A DNA stretch of 64,000 nt from Climacium dendroides (lineage: Eukaryota > Streptophyta > Bryopsida > Hypnales > Climaciaceae): positions 35,278,001-35,342,000 of the forward strand of contig OX467082.1 in NCBI GenBank assembly GCA_950106755.1. Direction: 5' to 3'. Shown here piece after piece: positions 24,111 to 36,244 of this stretch. The notes below the pieces were generated by a model. That model was given only the letters and a program-made list of their open reading frames with translations. It was not told the origin of the DNA and searched no databases. Each line of letters starts with the position of its first letter. The stretch's first letter is position 1. Made by a program: the position numbers and the translations under genes.

Positions 24111-24418
24111 TTTCAACATTCCAACATTTCAGCATTTCAGCAATTCAGCAATTCAGCATTTCAGCATTTCAGCAATTCAACATTTCAACATTTCAGCATT
24201 TCATACACCAGATTTTCCCAACCATTCCAACTTCTATATTTTGTTACCATCTAACACTAAATGCACTCTTCTACAAATTCTGAAATGACGGAAATTTACT
24301 TCAAAGCTAAAATAGTGTTAGAATCGGTACAAAAAGATCTAACACTAAGCGTGCACATCGCTATTAGTGTTAGTTGGGATAATTAGTGTTGCCAACACTA
24401 TTTACCAATTTTAGTGTA

Positions 24419-27400
24419 GTTGTATCAATGTTTCTTTCTATTCTCCCACTAACTTAGCCATCGGAGTGTACAATTGTGTTGCTTGCAAGGACCGTGATTG
24501 AATTCAAGGGAGATGAATGTGAAGAAACTTGGAGGGACTTTATCATTGCCATTTTGTCCATTTGCCACTGCTTATAGTTGCTTGTAATGCTTTGTACTAA
24601 TTGGGCTTGCTTACATCGTATGCATGTTAACTTGTGGTCCATCTTTCTAACATTGCACTAAATCAAGCATTGGAGTACTTGTATTGTTTTGAAGGTCATC
24701 TTGTGCTAGATACAGAGTTTGGAGAACTAGGAGCATGTTCAAGAAACTTACTTTTTGACTCTAAATTTATTTTTTGGGCAAATTTGTTTCGTCTTCCATG
24801 TCAATGAAATCACTATTTTGGTATTGGATGTTTGGATTGTATTGCTTAAATATCTACAAAATTTGGAAATCCTTAAGAAGTGTAGCCTAAAGCAATTCGA
24901 AATTGCACATTGAGCAGCCCAATCTAAAACAAACATGAATCCTTAGTTGACACTTCTTTCGACACTGAAAATTCACAAGAAGCTATTGCCATCAAATTCA
25001 ATGCCCAAAAAATTCTCTGAAGCTAGCAACTTTTGGAAAAACAACAACAAATTTCGAACAAAAAAGGCCACATGACCTATCCATATTTGGGATCTAGTGA
25101 GAAAGTAGTACCCCACACTAAACTAAAAAAAACAAAAAAAAAACTAGTAAAGATGTAAGGACCCTTCTAGAGGTCATGAAATATTCCAAAAATTGTGAAA
25201 CAAAATTCCCAAAATTCTAAATCTTGTTAACGAAAGGATATTCAACCCCTAAAGAAATGGTTTCAAATGGGGTGTCACAACCCCCAACATATAGCAGTTG
25301 TAGTATCAACTCCACATTGAAGCATCTCCATGAGCCATACCATTGGATGCAGTTCTGGTCGTAGGATTGCTAATGGACGACTGGCATTGCTGTGTTGTGT
25401 ATTCAAGCTTTTCGTCTTGTTACTGAAATTTCGATGCGTTTAGGTTTTTTAAGACTGAATTTGACTGACTTGCATGCAAGTGATTCAACAACACCAATTA
25501 AAGAAGAATTTTCATGGATCTTGTCTACCATTAAATTTGTTTGTTTGTTTGTTTCTGAGGGGGTGCACTTAGTTCTACTACAATAAACATCGTGTGAACA
25601 AGTGGTTTCTAGTAAACTATAATTTTAACTTCAAATTTTGAGCAGTGTTTACTAATGACTATAGGATTCTACTCCCAAAATTTCAAACTCAACTAAAATA
25701 TGGAATGATTTTTAGAAGAGGTTAAAAATGCACTAAAATGGCATGTTTTTTTAACTCAAATATTTTTAGACAACACATTTAGATGACCATTGCATCAATA
25801 TTCAACTCAAAATGAGCTTTTGAACAATAGAGAGTTGTTTTTAGGAATTTTTTGTTCATTTTTTAAATAATTTTTTCTTATATAATATAGGGGTGTGAAA
25901 GTTATTTTTCAGTTCTATAGTGTATCTTTTTACTTCAAAAATTTGTAACTAATTATTATTAACAAATAAAAATATCAATAATTCAAAACATAAACTTTCA
26001 AAGTAGAAGAATCTATTCATATTTTTTTCATTTAATTTTATTTAAAATTCAAAAAATATATAGGGGGTCCAAAGTTTTGTTCTCACGCTAACATCAAAAA
26101 AAGGGGTAGTGCACCCTCCGAGGTTTGGTTTGTTTGCTTATTTTATTTATTTGTTATAGTGAGATTTCCTGGATTGTAAGTCTCCCGTTCATGTTCTTAG
26201 TATTGTCAAAAAAACTCTTTGCATGGAGGGTGTACGGACTTTGTTTCATGGCGTTCTGACTCATGGTATAAAAGTTATAGATTTTGAAAGTTTTTAGGAA
26301 TCAAAAAATTAGAAAATTATATTTTACTCTTATTTAGATTGTGGCAATGGCACATGGCACACTAGTCTATACCTTAACTGCTAAAGGATTGAGACACATT
26401 TGGGGCACAAATTATGAAGAATTGCCACTTTTTATGGCAATGAGAAAAAAACAAAAAGAAACTTTCACCACATAGATTGAAAGAAGATAACGTTTACGGT
26501 TAAAAGAAAAAGTTTTCTTTTACCTTGCGCGATAGGGCTAGCAACCTTTAACTCCTCTTAAAGTGAGATGTTTACACTTTACATGGTTATTTTTTTTTAA
26601 ATTTGCATTTTGTATCATATAAGTTACATATCTATGAAATTTTAGAAGTAAAGGAAGAGTTTTGTGCATGCTGCCCAAAGCTACCTAAATTGCCCCCAAA
26701 GTTCAAGGTAGCATAACTTTTGATCCAAGCACCTTATGGCAAAAAAAATTATATTCCCATGTAGGGGGCATGTACACACCATGTATCAAATTTAAAGAAT
26801 GTCTATTAGAAAATGACTTTATATACACCTATCTGAGATCATTTGAATACATTCAATGGTCATTTTGTCTTTTTATTGGTTAACTCCTAAAGGACCAAGG
26901 TCTTTTTTCTACCAAAAAACACTCAAAACTATCATTTCTATTGCAAAGAGTAAAAGAATTTGAATTTTTTTTTGCACATCTAACCATAGGGTCTTATATC
27001 TAACTAGTATAAAAATGTATAGAATAAATTTCAAATATTTTGACTACAAAGATTGCAAGATATCTACATTTGAAGTGAAGAAAACAAGTTTTGTGTCACA
27101 TTGTGGGACTAGATTATTTGACTTTGAGCCTTTGTAACTTAAATTTTTTGTACTACAAAGTTTTGAGGTTTAAATCTTTATAGTGGAAAATTGAGTTGAG
27201 AGTCTAGGAAAAAAAGAAAATTTCAAAAAACTGACTTTTTTTTAAAAGTAGAAGTAGGTATTAGATAGAAGAAAAACTAAATTCTAAATATTTGTAGATG
27301 GAATTAAGATTCACTAATCCCAATGGTGAGATTGTTTTAGCAAGCAAAATAAATAATGTGGAACTTTTTTTTATGAAAAAATGTAAGATTTGCATTCAGA

Positions 27401-29725
27401 AATGAATCCCATGAGTTATTTTTTCAAAAAGATACTTAGATTATCCAAAAAACATGATTGTCTATAACTTTCACATCACTTATTTAAATGAATTGAATCA
27501 AAGTTTTCTATGTAGATAAAAATATAATCTATGAGGAAAAAAATTTAAAATTAAAATTAAATTTTCTTTTTACTACTTGATCTCCTTTGTTATGAGCTTA
27601 TATAGGCATAACTTTTGTTTTGGGGCACCAATTGATAAAAATAATAATATTCCTACAAAGATAATCAATTTTTCTATCTTCAAAAGAAGTTTCAAAAAAT
27701 CATGATAGAAATTGATTGTAAATACCTATCCAAAATCCCATTTGTCCTTGAAAAGAACAATCTATACCTTTAAGTTAGGTATCTAACAAACCATGAGGCA
27801 TCCTTGAACGTTCTTGGTATTGCTTGAAAGCTCTTAGCAAGGAGGGGTGAACGGACTTTGTTTGGTGGCATTGGGACATGTGAAGTGAAAATTATGGAAT
27901 TTCAAAAAGTTTTATGAATTCTAAACAATTGAATAAAATTATCTTTTAATTTGGAAAAATCATAGCTTTCACTTCACATGTCCTAATGCCACCAAACCAA
28001 GCCCTTGCATTCTTTCACACATAAAGCTTTCTATTTGTGCTAATTTTGTGGTGTTCAGACCTATGATCTTAAAGTAATGAATTTTTTAAATTAAAAAACA
28101 ATTTAACTTATCTTTTATTTTAAAAAAACCATAACTTTCACATTGGGTGTCCAAAGGCCAACAAACAAAGCCCTTACACTCCTTTGTATACAAAACCTTC
28201 TATTCATACTATTAATTCAACCTCTCACACTATAATATGAAAGTAATTTCAAAGTTTTGATGAATCAAAAAATTAGAAAAATATTTTCAATTTTTTTTGT
28301 TTGTGGATTGTGGCAATAGCATAGGATACACTAGTGGTCCTTTTTTAGGATTAATAAGGTTGTTTGTTTTGCTTGATACAATGAGACCTAACAAACCGTG
28401 GTGTCCAATGGTATTTTGGGTATCACTTGAAAGTTCTTGGCAAGGAGAGGTGCATAGACTTTGTTTTGTGGTGTTTGAATTTAGAGTGTGAAAGTTATGG
28501 AATTCCAAAGTTTTTATGAATTCAAAAATTGAATTAAATTATCTTTTACTTTGAAGAAAGCATAACTTTTATGACGTTTTCTATTCATGCCAATTTCTTG
28601 GCATTTGGACCTATGATGTGAAAGTTATGGATTTTCTTAATTTAAAAAATTAAATTGAGTTACCTTTTATTTGGAAAAAACTACAACTTTCACATGGCAT
28701 GCCCAAACACCACTAAACAAGCCCTTTCACTCCTTTACGCATAAGACTTTCTATTGGTACCAAGAATGCAACCTCTCACATTACAATGTGAGAATTATTG
28801 AATTTCAAAGTCTTAATGAATTTTAAAAATTAAAAAATAATTTTTACTTTTATTTTGGTTGTGGCAATGGCAGAAGCCATACTAGTAGTTCTAATAGTTA
28901 CTTGTAATTTTGTGTTTGATATACAAAAGCATTTTTACTAATTTACTTTTATTTTTTATCCTATGCATGGAATAAGATATTTATTATTAGTTTTTAATTC
29001 CCAAAGTCCCATTGTCTTTGTAGGTGATTAAATGGATTTTGGTTAGGTTTCTATGATCTCAATTTTTACTAAAACTTCTTAAAACTTTATCATAAAATAG
29101 AAAAAACCACTAGCTTTCTGGGAATATAATTTTTATTTCAATTGATGCCCAAGAGCAAAAGTTATACCCAAATAACCTCAAAATGGGGGAGCTTAGGTAG
29201 GAAAAAAAATCCACAAAAATTTGAATATCTTTTCTTATAGATTATAATTTTGTCTAAATGTAGGGCCTTGATTCATTCCATTTGGATTAGTGATGTGAAA
29301 GATATGGAACTTCTTAAAAGAAACTTTTTTTCAACTTTAAATGTTAATATATTTCAATCTATATAGTCAAAAATCACAAATTTTTTACCAAGTGCTCTAA
29401 GACAAGTATAGAACAAAATCCTATGATTCAATTCTAAAAAATATTTATTTATTTATTTTGTAGGCAAATGTAGCAAAAGCAGTAGTTTTGAGTGATTTTT
29501 GACAAAAAAATGGCTTGAGGATTTTAGGGGCTAAAATAACTTTTATTTTTTTTGGTCATATGTATGAAATAATGTGTTTATTGTTACCTTTTTTTTGGCA
29601 ACTTTTACTTTTGAATCCTTGCACACATAAACACTTTCAACTACTAGACTATATGTAAAGCTCTCTAGCTATTGTTGTTCATCATCCAACATTAAGTTAA
29701 TTTGTATTTCGTCAAGTACAACTAC
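24419..29725. other. AT-rich intergenic region with hairpin-type repeats
   Basis: No gene is recognised. From about 26100, and densely at 27780-28870, related segments containing 'ggcaaggagaggtg.a.agactttg', 'gtgaaagttatgga' and their reverse complements recur in both orientations. The rest, including 24420-26000 and 28900-29700, is AT-rich with no ORF above about 75 codons that I can assign. Confidence 0.5.
27826..28031. repeat. Inverted repeat with ~78-bp arms
   Basis: The left arm (27826 onward, GAAAGCTCTTAGCAAGGAG... GGACATGTGAAGTGAAA) pairs with the right arm ending 28031 (TTTCACTTCACATGTCC... AAGCTTTC). The symmetry centre is near 27928. Diverged relatives follow at 28130-28200 and 28420-28580, so this is one unit of a family of foldback repeats in this region. 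Confidence 0.75.
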
Positions 29726-29729
29726 ATCA

Positions 29730-30086
29730 CATCTCAAACTTATGGACAAACGGATTATTAACAAATATCGTACTAATTCAGTGCCTTCATCACTACGTAC
29801 TATAATTGCATCGATTATGTGCATTTTTATGCACTAAATCAGTGTGAAAACAATGAATATCAATAGCGTATAGTTTATGTACTTTAATTATACGATTGTT
29901 GTATAGTTTTGACACAACAATCGTATAGTTAAAGTACATAAACTGTACGCTATTGATATTCATTGTTTTCGCATTGATTTAGTGTATTAAAATGCACATA
30001 ATCGATGCGATTATAGTACGTAGTGATGAAGGCACTGAATCAGTACGATATTTGTTAATAATCCGTTTGTCCTTAAGTTTGAGATG
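29730..30086. repeat. 357-bp near-perfect palindrome (foldback element)
   Basis: Two 173-base arms (29730-29902 and 29914-30086) are exactly symmetric about 29908 with an 11-base loop. Aligning one arm with the reverse complement of the other, I count nine mismatches and no indels (about 95% identity). Both ends carry CATCTCAAACTTA and are flanked by ATCA (29726-29729 and 30087-30090), a possible 4-bp target duplication. It encodes no protein. It could be a foldback transposon, or a hairpin-RNA (siRNA/miRNA) source if transcribed. Confidence 0.93.
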
Positions 30087-30090
30087 ATCA

Positions 30091-30330
30091 CAATTAAGCT
30101 TAACTCATAAATGATGTGGAGGATGTTTTCTTAGCCATTGAATGATAGAAGTACAACAAGTATTCATCCTCCAAATGTTCTGTAAAAAGGGAAGGCCTTC
30201 TATAGTAGTTTGTCTTCCAATGAGTGCTTTTTCATTTTTTTAAGCCAACAATTCACACGGTACTCAAACAGATGATTTCCACAGTGACCAGCTCGTTGTT
30301 TCAGGGTTAATGGGGGGATAGAATTGTCCA
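30091..30330 (+). repeat. Left copy of a repeat flanking the sulfurtransferase gene
   Basis: The segment beginning TTAACTCATAAATGATG and ending 'tttttttaagccaacaattcacac' resembles 34105-34320 in the same orientation, which begins TTAACCCATAAATGACA and ends 'tttttttaaaccaactattcacat'. The gene at 31073-33612 therefore lies between two direct copies of one dispersed repeat. Related words occur near 590 and 55290. Confidence 0.55.
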
Positions 30331-31072
30331 AGTCAGCACTTTCTGGAGGTGAGTAGGATAACTCCAACCCTCTTACCCCTGTCACACGGTTTCTCCAAGT
30401 GGCTGATCTCCCGCCGCCCGACTCTAGTATGACCCTAGTATCAACCTGGTACTGTCCGGTTAGCCGGTCACCTGGTTTTATCTACCGGCTACGGTAACTA
30501 GCCGGAAAACCAAAGAGAAAAGTTACTGACCTTCCATTCATTGACCCCGCCTTTACTTCTACCGACCTCTCACTACTGTGCTTTCAGGGTACCGGTAGGA
30601 CTCCAAAAAACGAAGAACCTTGCTCACATTCTTGCCTTCCCGTCTCCCGATCTCTTTCGTAAGCCCTCTGGAATTGTTTTGCTTGGCATTTATCCTGTCG
30701 CTTGAGCTATCGGGAGTTTTCTCAAGCTTGAAGGGCGTTTTTTGGTGCTGTTTAGTGCTAGTGCGGTGGAGTTTTGAGCTTTGGATTTTTTTTCAAAGCT
30801 GTGCGGTGCATTTGCTTTATTGCGGGGAAGCTTGGAATTCGTGAGCTCTTGTATGCATGTTGGGGAATTCATTTCCTTTTGGCATCTGTAGGATCGTTTG
30901 CTGGAAATAATTTGGCTGTGAGTTTTTTTTGTTTTTTTATGGTTTTCAGTTTTTTGAGGTTTCGGTAGTTTGCGCTGGAGAAATCCTTTATCAAGCTCTG
31001 GGCTGAACTCTGGTGCTTAATGTTGATGTTTTTTCTGCAGATCTTTGATTGTAGCTTGAATTACGTCCAAAT
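30331..31072 (+). promoter_or_regulatory. Presumed promoter and 5' UTR of the sulfurtransferase gene
   Basis: This GC-richer block carries repeated CCGGT words at 30450-30510 (e.g. GTTAGCCGGTCACC). A likely 5'-UTR intron runs from a GTGAGT site near 30918 to a polypyrimidine tract and TTTTTCTGCAG at about 31040, 32 bases before the start codon. No strong coding frame is present. The assignment is by position and splice-like signals. Confidence 0.5.
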
Positions 31073-33612
31073 ATGTCGCTCTTGAGTGTCAGCTTCCGAG
31101 CCCCTTTGACAATCCGCTGCGAGGCGCCGGGTTCGACTGGTGTTGGCACTCCTGAGGATGAGAGCCATAAAGTCGCGGCGCGTTTGAATTTTATGCGACA
31201 GAATGCGCGCGATTCTTTCAGGAGGTCGTGGGTGTACCCGAAGTACAATCAAGTTTCAAGGTATGTACGATCTCTCTACGGATGTTGCTCTGTCTCACGG
31301 GATCTTTCTCAATGGACTTGTAACACGGATTCAGGGGACCCTATGTCGCCTTAAATAGTGCTGTGCTGTGGTTTCTGGATGTCGGTCATCTTGGTGTGTT
31401 AGGAGATTTTGAAAGATGGTCATGCCAATGTTTGATGGAAGAATTTGTGCATGGGATCCTTTAGGTCCGAGACCTTGTTTTCTAAGGAGGGGAGTGATCT
31501 CTGTTCGGAGTATTTTCCAGGGCTCTGCTGAGTCCCGGGGGATGGTCATCGAAGTTGACATGGGAAACAGTGGGTGCATTTGATTGTGTTGTTCTACGTA
31601 TATGGTGTATTTAGTGTACTGTTTTTCTGAACGATGTGGTAAACAGATGACATCCTTTGTATCTATTTAACTGGAGCCTTATCTCGATTCTGTTTCCTCA
31701 TGATGTCATAACCTCGATGGCTGGTTGAGCTGGACACATATGTCCGGTGGTCTTTAGGAAGCGGAACCCTATTTCATGCAAATAGTTGACGATCAGTTAG
31801 CTGCCGCCCGTCAATGTGACGTATATCACGGTTTCAATAGGTATCTGATGACGTCGAAATGCTTGAATAAGTCTCTAAAAGAGTTGGTGCGATGTTTTGT
31901 AATGTGACCCAGATTGCAAGTGTCGCCAAGACACGGTGATCATCCAATTCGGAGCGTTCCAGTTCAAGTTGCCCATGAGCTTATCAATGCGGGTCATCGC
32001 TGCTTGGATGTCAGGTCAGTTTTATCTACACTTCTGCGTTGAGATCGATATCTGTCGAGAAGTTTCGGAATGAGTGTCAGGATTTTTCTTCTGTTTTGAT
32101 CGCCTGCTAGAGTGTCACTGGTGAATCTGGTGTTTCTCAAACTGAACCTTAACTGCATCGGACATGAACAGGACTGTAGAAGAATACAATGCTGGACATG
32201 TTGAAGGAGCTTTAAACATTCCCTATCTCGTGAAATGTGGACCTGGTAAGTGATTTCTGATTACCTCTGGCACCAGAAATAATCTGGTCGTTTTAGATTT
32301 TTCCTGATTAACTGTCGTCGATGAACAGTGTAGACTTTTCGATGAACAGCTATTTTTCCTGGGTTGTATTTGGGTCCTTGCTGTTATCTCATGACTCCTA
32401 ACGGACCAAAAGGACCAAATTGGGCCTCATGTCTTTTTAGCAGTTTCGATTAGGTGATATAAGGACTTTCTTTTTTTCAAATCTATTGCTTGTCTCACCA
32501 ACACATGCAGAATTACCCCAAATCAACAATCATCTGACCTAGACATACCTCTACGTAGCTCGTGTTTTCTATATCTTGGTCTGAACATTTCCTTCCTTAT
32601 TGTGCTTTACAGGCATGAGCAAGAATCACAAATTTTTAGAGGAGGTGGCGGCAGAGTTTGGCAAGGATGACGAGATTATTGTGGTGAGTGTCAGATACTC
32701 GAGTTGGACTCTGTTTCAGTATCTATGAGCAACTATTCATGACCTAACCCGGAGTCTGCAGTTGATTTCGCATCCTTTTCTACAGTGCTCCGCTGTTCTA
32801 AGATTGTTTCAAGATCGAAAACTTCTCTCTTATTTTGTTGCAGAATTTGACAGCAGGATGCTTCATTATGCTGACTTATGTCTGCTCTCTCTAGATAGTG
32901 TATTGACATCGAGATGTTGAGTTTGTTGAAATTGGTGGTGTTTGAATTTACAATTTGAGGTTTTTAATCGTGGCAGGGTTGCCAGAGTGGCCGCCGATCA
33001 ATGATGGCTGCCTCTGAACTTCTAGCTGCTGTACGTGACTTCCACCTCTTCTTGCGCTCGAATTTCTTTCAGATTGTTCAATTTATCTGTTTTTTCACTT
33101 GCTGTGTGTACCAACAGCCTTGCATTACCGAACTGGTCTTTTAGCAGTTGAGTGAATCATATGGGGAATATCTTTTTTTCCAATTATATCTTTATCTTGA
33201 CCAAGATATGCAATGTTTTTCACTGATTATGGTGATATGGATGTGGCCCCACTTGATTAGAATATATTCAATCAAATTGGTCATTTCCAAACCATCATTT
33301 CTTCGTCCTTTGGGGGTTAAGTTGATATGCATTGCAGTAGTTTTCAATTAGCCCTCTTCGTAATTCTAACTACATATTTAAGATTTAAGATTTAAGATGA
33401 AAGATCCAAAAGATCCAAAAGTCCCGTTGTTCTGGGTTTTTGAACACCGTGTGAGGTTATGGGCAAAATATATTCTGTTGCTCACTTATGTTATGTGTAT
33501 TTGGTTGCAGAGCTTCTCTGGCATCACTGATATGGGAGGAGGCTACCTTGCGTGGAAGGAGAGTGGGCTACCTACTGTGTCTCCCAAACAAGCTTCAAGG
33601 CAGTCCGCGTAG
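31073..33612 (+). CDS. Single-domain rhodanese/thiosulfate sulfurtransferase (STR16-like), six exons, 182 aa
   Basis: Exons 31073-31260, 31955-32014, 32172-32245, 32613-32683, 32977-33030 and 33511-33612 join in phase with GT-AG introns to 549 nt. The first ~60 residues are basic and Ser/Arg-rich, consistent with a transit or targeting sequence. The rhodanese domain follows: VPVQVAHELINAGHRCLDVR, TVEEYNAGHVEGALNIPYLV, then EIIVGCQSGRRSMMAASELL and ITDMGGGYLAWKESGLPT. The Cys of CQSGRR is the catalytic persulfide-forming residue in the six-residue active loop. The length and motifs match the plant STR16/17/18 group, which move sulfane sulfur from thiosulfate or mercaptopyruvate to acceptors; STR16 is plastidial in Arabidopsis. 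The assignment to STR16 rather than STR17/18 is inference. The frame is intact with no sign of decay. Confidence 0.93.
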
Positions 33613-34104
33613 CCAACAAGTAATGTAATCACCTGTGGTTGGTCATGTGAGATTTCGTGTAGAGTTGGCTTGTGTACAGGTTTTGAGAGAGCATTCTGCT
33701 CCGTATCCACTATGGAGAGATTGATATTGTAGGTACTTTGTACGACATAGATTGTAGATGAATCGCGGATTTGTATATCCGCATGTTACAGAAGAATTTG
33801 GAACACCTATATAATTCTTGTACTGTACTGTACTGTAGCTTGAAGTTCATAATTAGAGTCCTTGCAGGAAGCTGTGGAATACTGTGTAAACATTTGGTGA
33901 GCACCTCAAAAGAGTAACTTTGCGTTTTTGTATCCCATTTGTCGACTTCAACAGAGTTTCTTATTACTGTCAATTGGTTTCTGCTTGCTGTATATGAGAC
34001 TGTCAATCAGCCATGATTGTCTACCTGTTTTTTGCATGTGTAAAGTAGGTTCACCTAGAACGAGCAAATTTGTCCCACAATCATTCTTGTGTGCTGGGGA
34101 ACTC
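33613..34104 (+). other. Presumed 3' UTR and downstream region of the sulfurtransferase gene
   Basis: No ORF of note. 'Ttgtactgtactgtactgtag' at about 33818-33838 and AT-rich stretches could hold poly(A) signals; I do not assign a site. Confidence 0.4.
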
Positions 34105-34320
34105 TCGTTTAACCCATAAATGACACTGCGGCCATTTTTTGGTCGATGAATGACACAGAATCCTGGAGTGTAGGACATTACAAGTGCAACTATTCCTGAA
34201 CTATTCCTCTTTGGAATTTTGCATGGGAGGTCTTGTATATTAGTTTGACTGCAATTAGTGTTTTTGTGTTTTTTTAAACCAACTATTCACATCAATGCCA
34301 AAAGGGTTAATCATATGAAG
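34105..34320 (+). repeat. Right copy of the repeat flanking the sulfurtransferase gene
   Basis: See the copy at 30091-30330. Both share the TTAACYCATAAATGA start and the 'tttttttaaRccaacWattcaca' end in the same orientation, with diverged middles. Confidence 0.55.
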
Positions 34321-34389
34321 ATCAAATTTTAACTAAGCATTTCCAATCTTAAAATTCTACTTAGATACAAGATTTTTATAATGAAACCC

Positions 34390-35450
34390 TATTCCAAATG
34401 CCAATATTGGTTTCCATCCCAATCTTGGTTGATGGTCCATATCATCCATCACATGGGGTTCAAGGGTTTGGAACCGTATCACTGCCACTTGGAGACTCAT
34501 TGAAACTGTTGTTGAGGTTCTTACAACTAGTCTTTGGTGGTCCACAAGTTTTATTGGCTCTAACTTTAATTTTGGCTCGGGTGCTAGCCCAAAGAGGGAT
34601 GTGCATGATAGGTGACCTTTGGGATTGTCATATGCATGATTTTAGATCAAGGTAGGATGTATACTCTATAGTTTCTCTCTTAGATATTAAACGTCATTAC
34701 TGGTATTTTCATATTTCCAAGATCCCTCAAGAATGGTTGATCTTTCTCACTAGACATTTTGCGCTTGCTCAAGAAGGTGAATAGGTTGGTTTGTTTCATG
34801 ATAATGAAGATCCAATTCTTTTTTTGACTTAGAAAATTGATGACCTTGACCCCAACCTACTACAACTTTAAGCTCAACACTTGACTCTCTAGTACACTTA
34901 CAAAGACCATTGTCAGATAGACCTTGCATTAGCTCTCTCTCATTATGAACTTAGTTGAAAACCAAGTATATCATGGTGTTGTTTGAAGAATTTGCATCAT
35001 GGACGTTGAGAGAGGTAGTAATTGCACACCCTACATGCTGTTTGGAGGTTGTACTTAGTCATTAACATTTCACTTAGGTGGATGGCGATGGGGAGATGAT
35101 AATACCCTAATGGCTTATTCAACAACCAATTGAAGAGGACTAATGGCATGATTTCCTTCCATCTATGTTTTATTCTGCCTAGAAGGATGTCTAGCACAAA
35201 GCCTGCTCTTAGAATAAAGCAATGTTTATTTGGTTTGTTTAACACAACACTATTGCCTTCCATTCTTAGAGAACATAAATTAATTGAGATATTGATATTA
35301 CATGCAATTGTTGTTCTTAAGGTTCCGAGGAAATTCCTTTTCATTGCTTCTATTCTTGCCCACATGCCCAAGAAATATGGGAATATGCCCAATCCATTAT
35401 TCACCACATCCAAAGCAACTCATTGACATTGTATGATGACTTTTTTTAAT
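34390..35450 (+). pseudogene. Decayed LINE (non-LTR retrotransposon) 3' end with zf-RVT motif
   Basis: Plus-strand frames with stops and shifts retain the shape of a plant LINE ORF2 C-terminus. An upstream piece reads KRGMCMIGDLWDCHMHDF and then YWYFHISKIPQEWL, the pattern between reverse transcriptase and the terminal zinc domain. The segment at about 35290-35440 reads CNCCS, one stop, GSEEIPF, then HCFYSCPHAQEIWEYAQSII. This is the CxxC...H.F..CP.A..IW signature of zf-RVT. No reverse transcriptase catalytic core is visible, so only the 3' part is present. An A-rich stretch follows at about 35474. Confidence 0.65.
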
Positions 35451-36244
35451 GCAATGGTTCTTCCATTTGATCAAAAAAATAATTAATTAATTAAATTCAA
35501 GAATGATATTCAAAAGTTATAAGAGAACAAACTTGAATTGATGGATTTTTTTATAATCAAGCTTTGATACCTATTTTTTACATTGATAGACAATATATAA
35601 TCTCATAGAATCAATATATAAAGATTGAAATTTAAACATAATCTAGAAGCTTAACCCTATAGGCAAAGACAAAAAAACAAAGGCAAGGTCCAAAAGGCCA
35701 AAGGTCATTTTTCTATCAAAAACCATTCAAAACTACCATTTTTGTTGTGTTCATGAATGAAAACAAAAAAATATCTTTTTTAGAATCTAACTAGCGGTTG
35801 GTGCTTGCTTTGCTACGCATTAACAATATTATTTTCATCAATTTCTTATGTGATAAAATGCAAATTAATAAAGTATGCATAATATTTAAATGAAAATATT
35901 AACATATTCATATAATAATCTTTGGAAATACATATATTGTGCAATAAAAAGTAATTAAAGAAAATCTTTATATCATAATTTTCACCAAAAAAATCTTTGC
36001 AAAAATGAAAAAAGTGCAATAAGAAAAATTAATCAAGTGAAAAATGTAATAGAATCTTTACATTTGAATATGTAGAGCAATAGTTTCAATTTCAAGAAAA
36101 TCTTCAACTAAGAAATTATTAACCTTCATATAATAATTTATAAATATACATATAATAAAATGTAGAGTAATTCTAGTATTTTTCAAATCAAAATCTTTAC
36201 AATTAAAGAGCATGCAAAATTTTCACCTATTAAAATGTAGAATA
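35451..36244. other. Very AT-rich intergenic region
   Basis: No gene. From 35820 to 36340 words such as 'aaaatctttac', 'tcatataataat' and 'aaaatgtaga.taa' recur irregularly, suggesting an old degenerate tandem array. Confidence 0.45.

Larger units (their letters stand above)
21108..24416 (+). mobile_element. Pogo-like (Tc1/mariner superfamily) DNA transposon, 3.3 kb
   Basis: The terminal inverted repeats start with CACTAAAATTGGTAAATAG (left) and match the right end at 24392-24416 in reverse complement over about 25 bp. TA dinucleotides flank both ends (21106-21107, 24417-24418), as expected for this superfamily. Sub-terminal regions on both sides carry repeated AACACTA/TAGTGTT words, likely transposase-binding sites. 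The element encodes a DDE transposase (21830-23368) and holds a 40-bp tandem array at 23510-24110. The outer ACTA/TAGT symmetry could alternatively be read as a CACTA-like terminus, but the right end lacks TAGTG at the matching place and the transposase is of the pogo DDE type. Confidence 0.88.

Noticed and set aside
23528..24288. Overlapping ORFs of about 100-120 codons
   Set aside because: They are translations of a 40-bp tandem array and its degenerate tail; the three frames give the same periodic Phe-rich text.
21103..24422. Classifying the 3.3-kb element as CACTA
   Set aside because: The left side can be read CACTAC, but the right side lacks TAGTG at the matching position, and the transposase has a pogo-type DDE core. 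TA duplication fits both ends.
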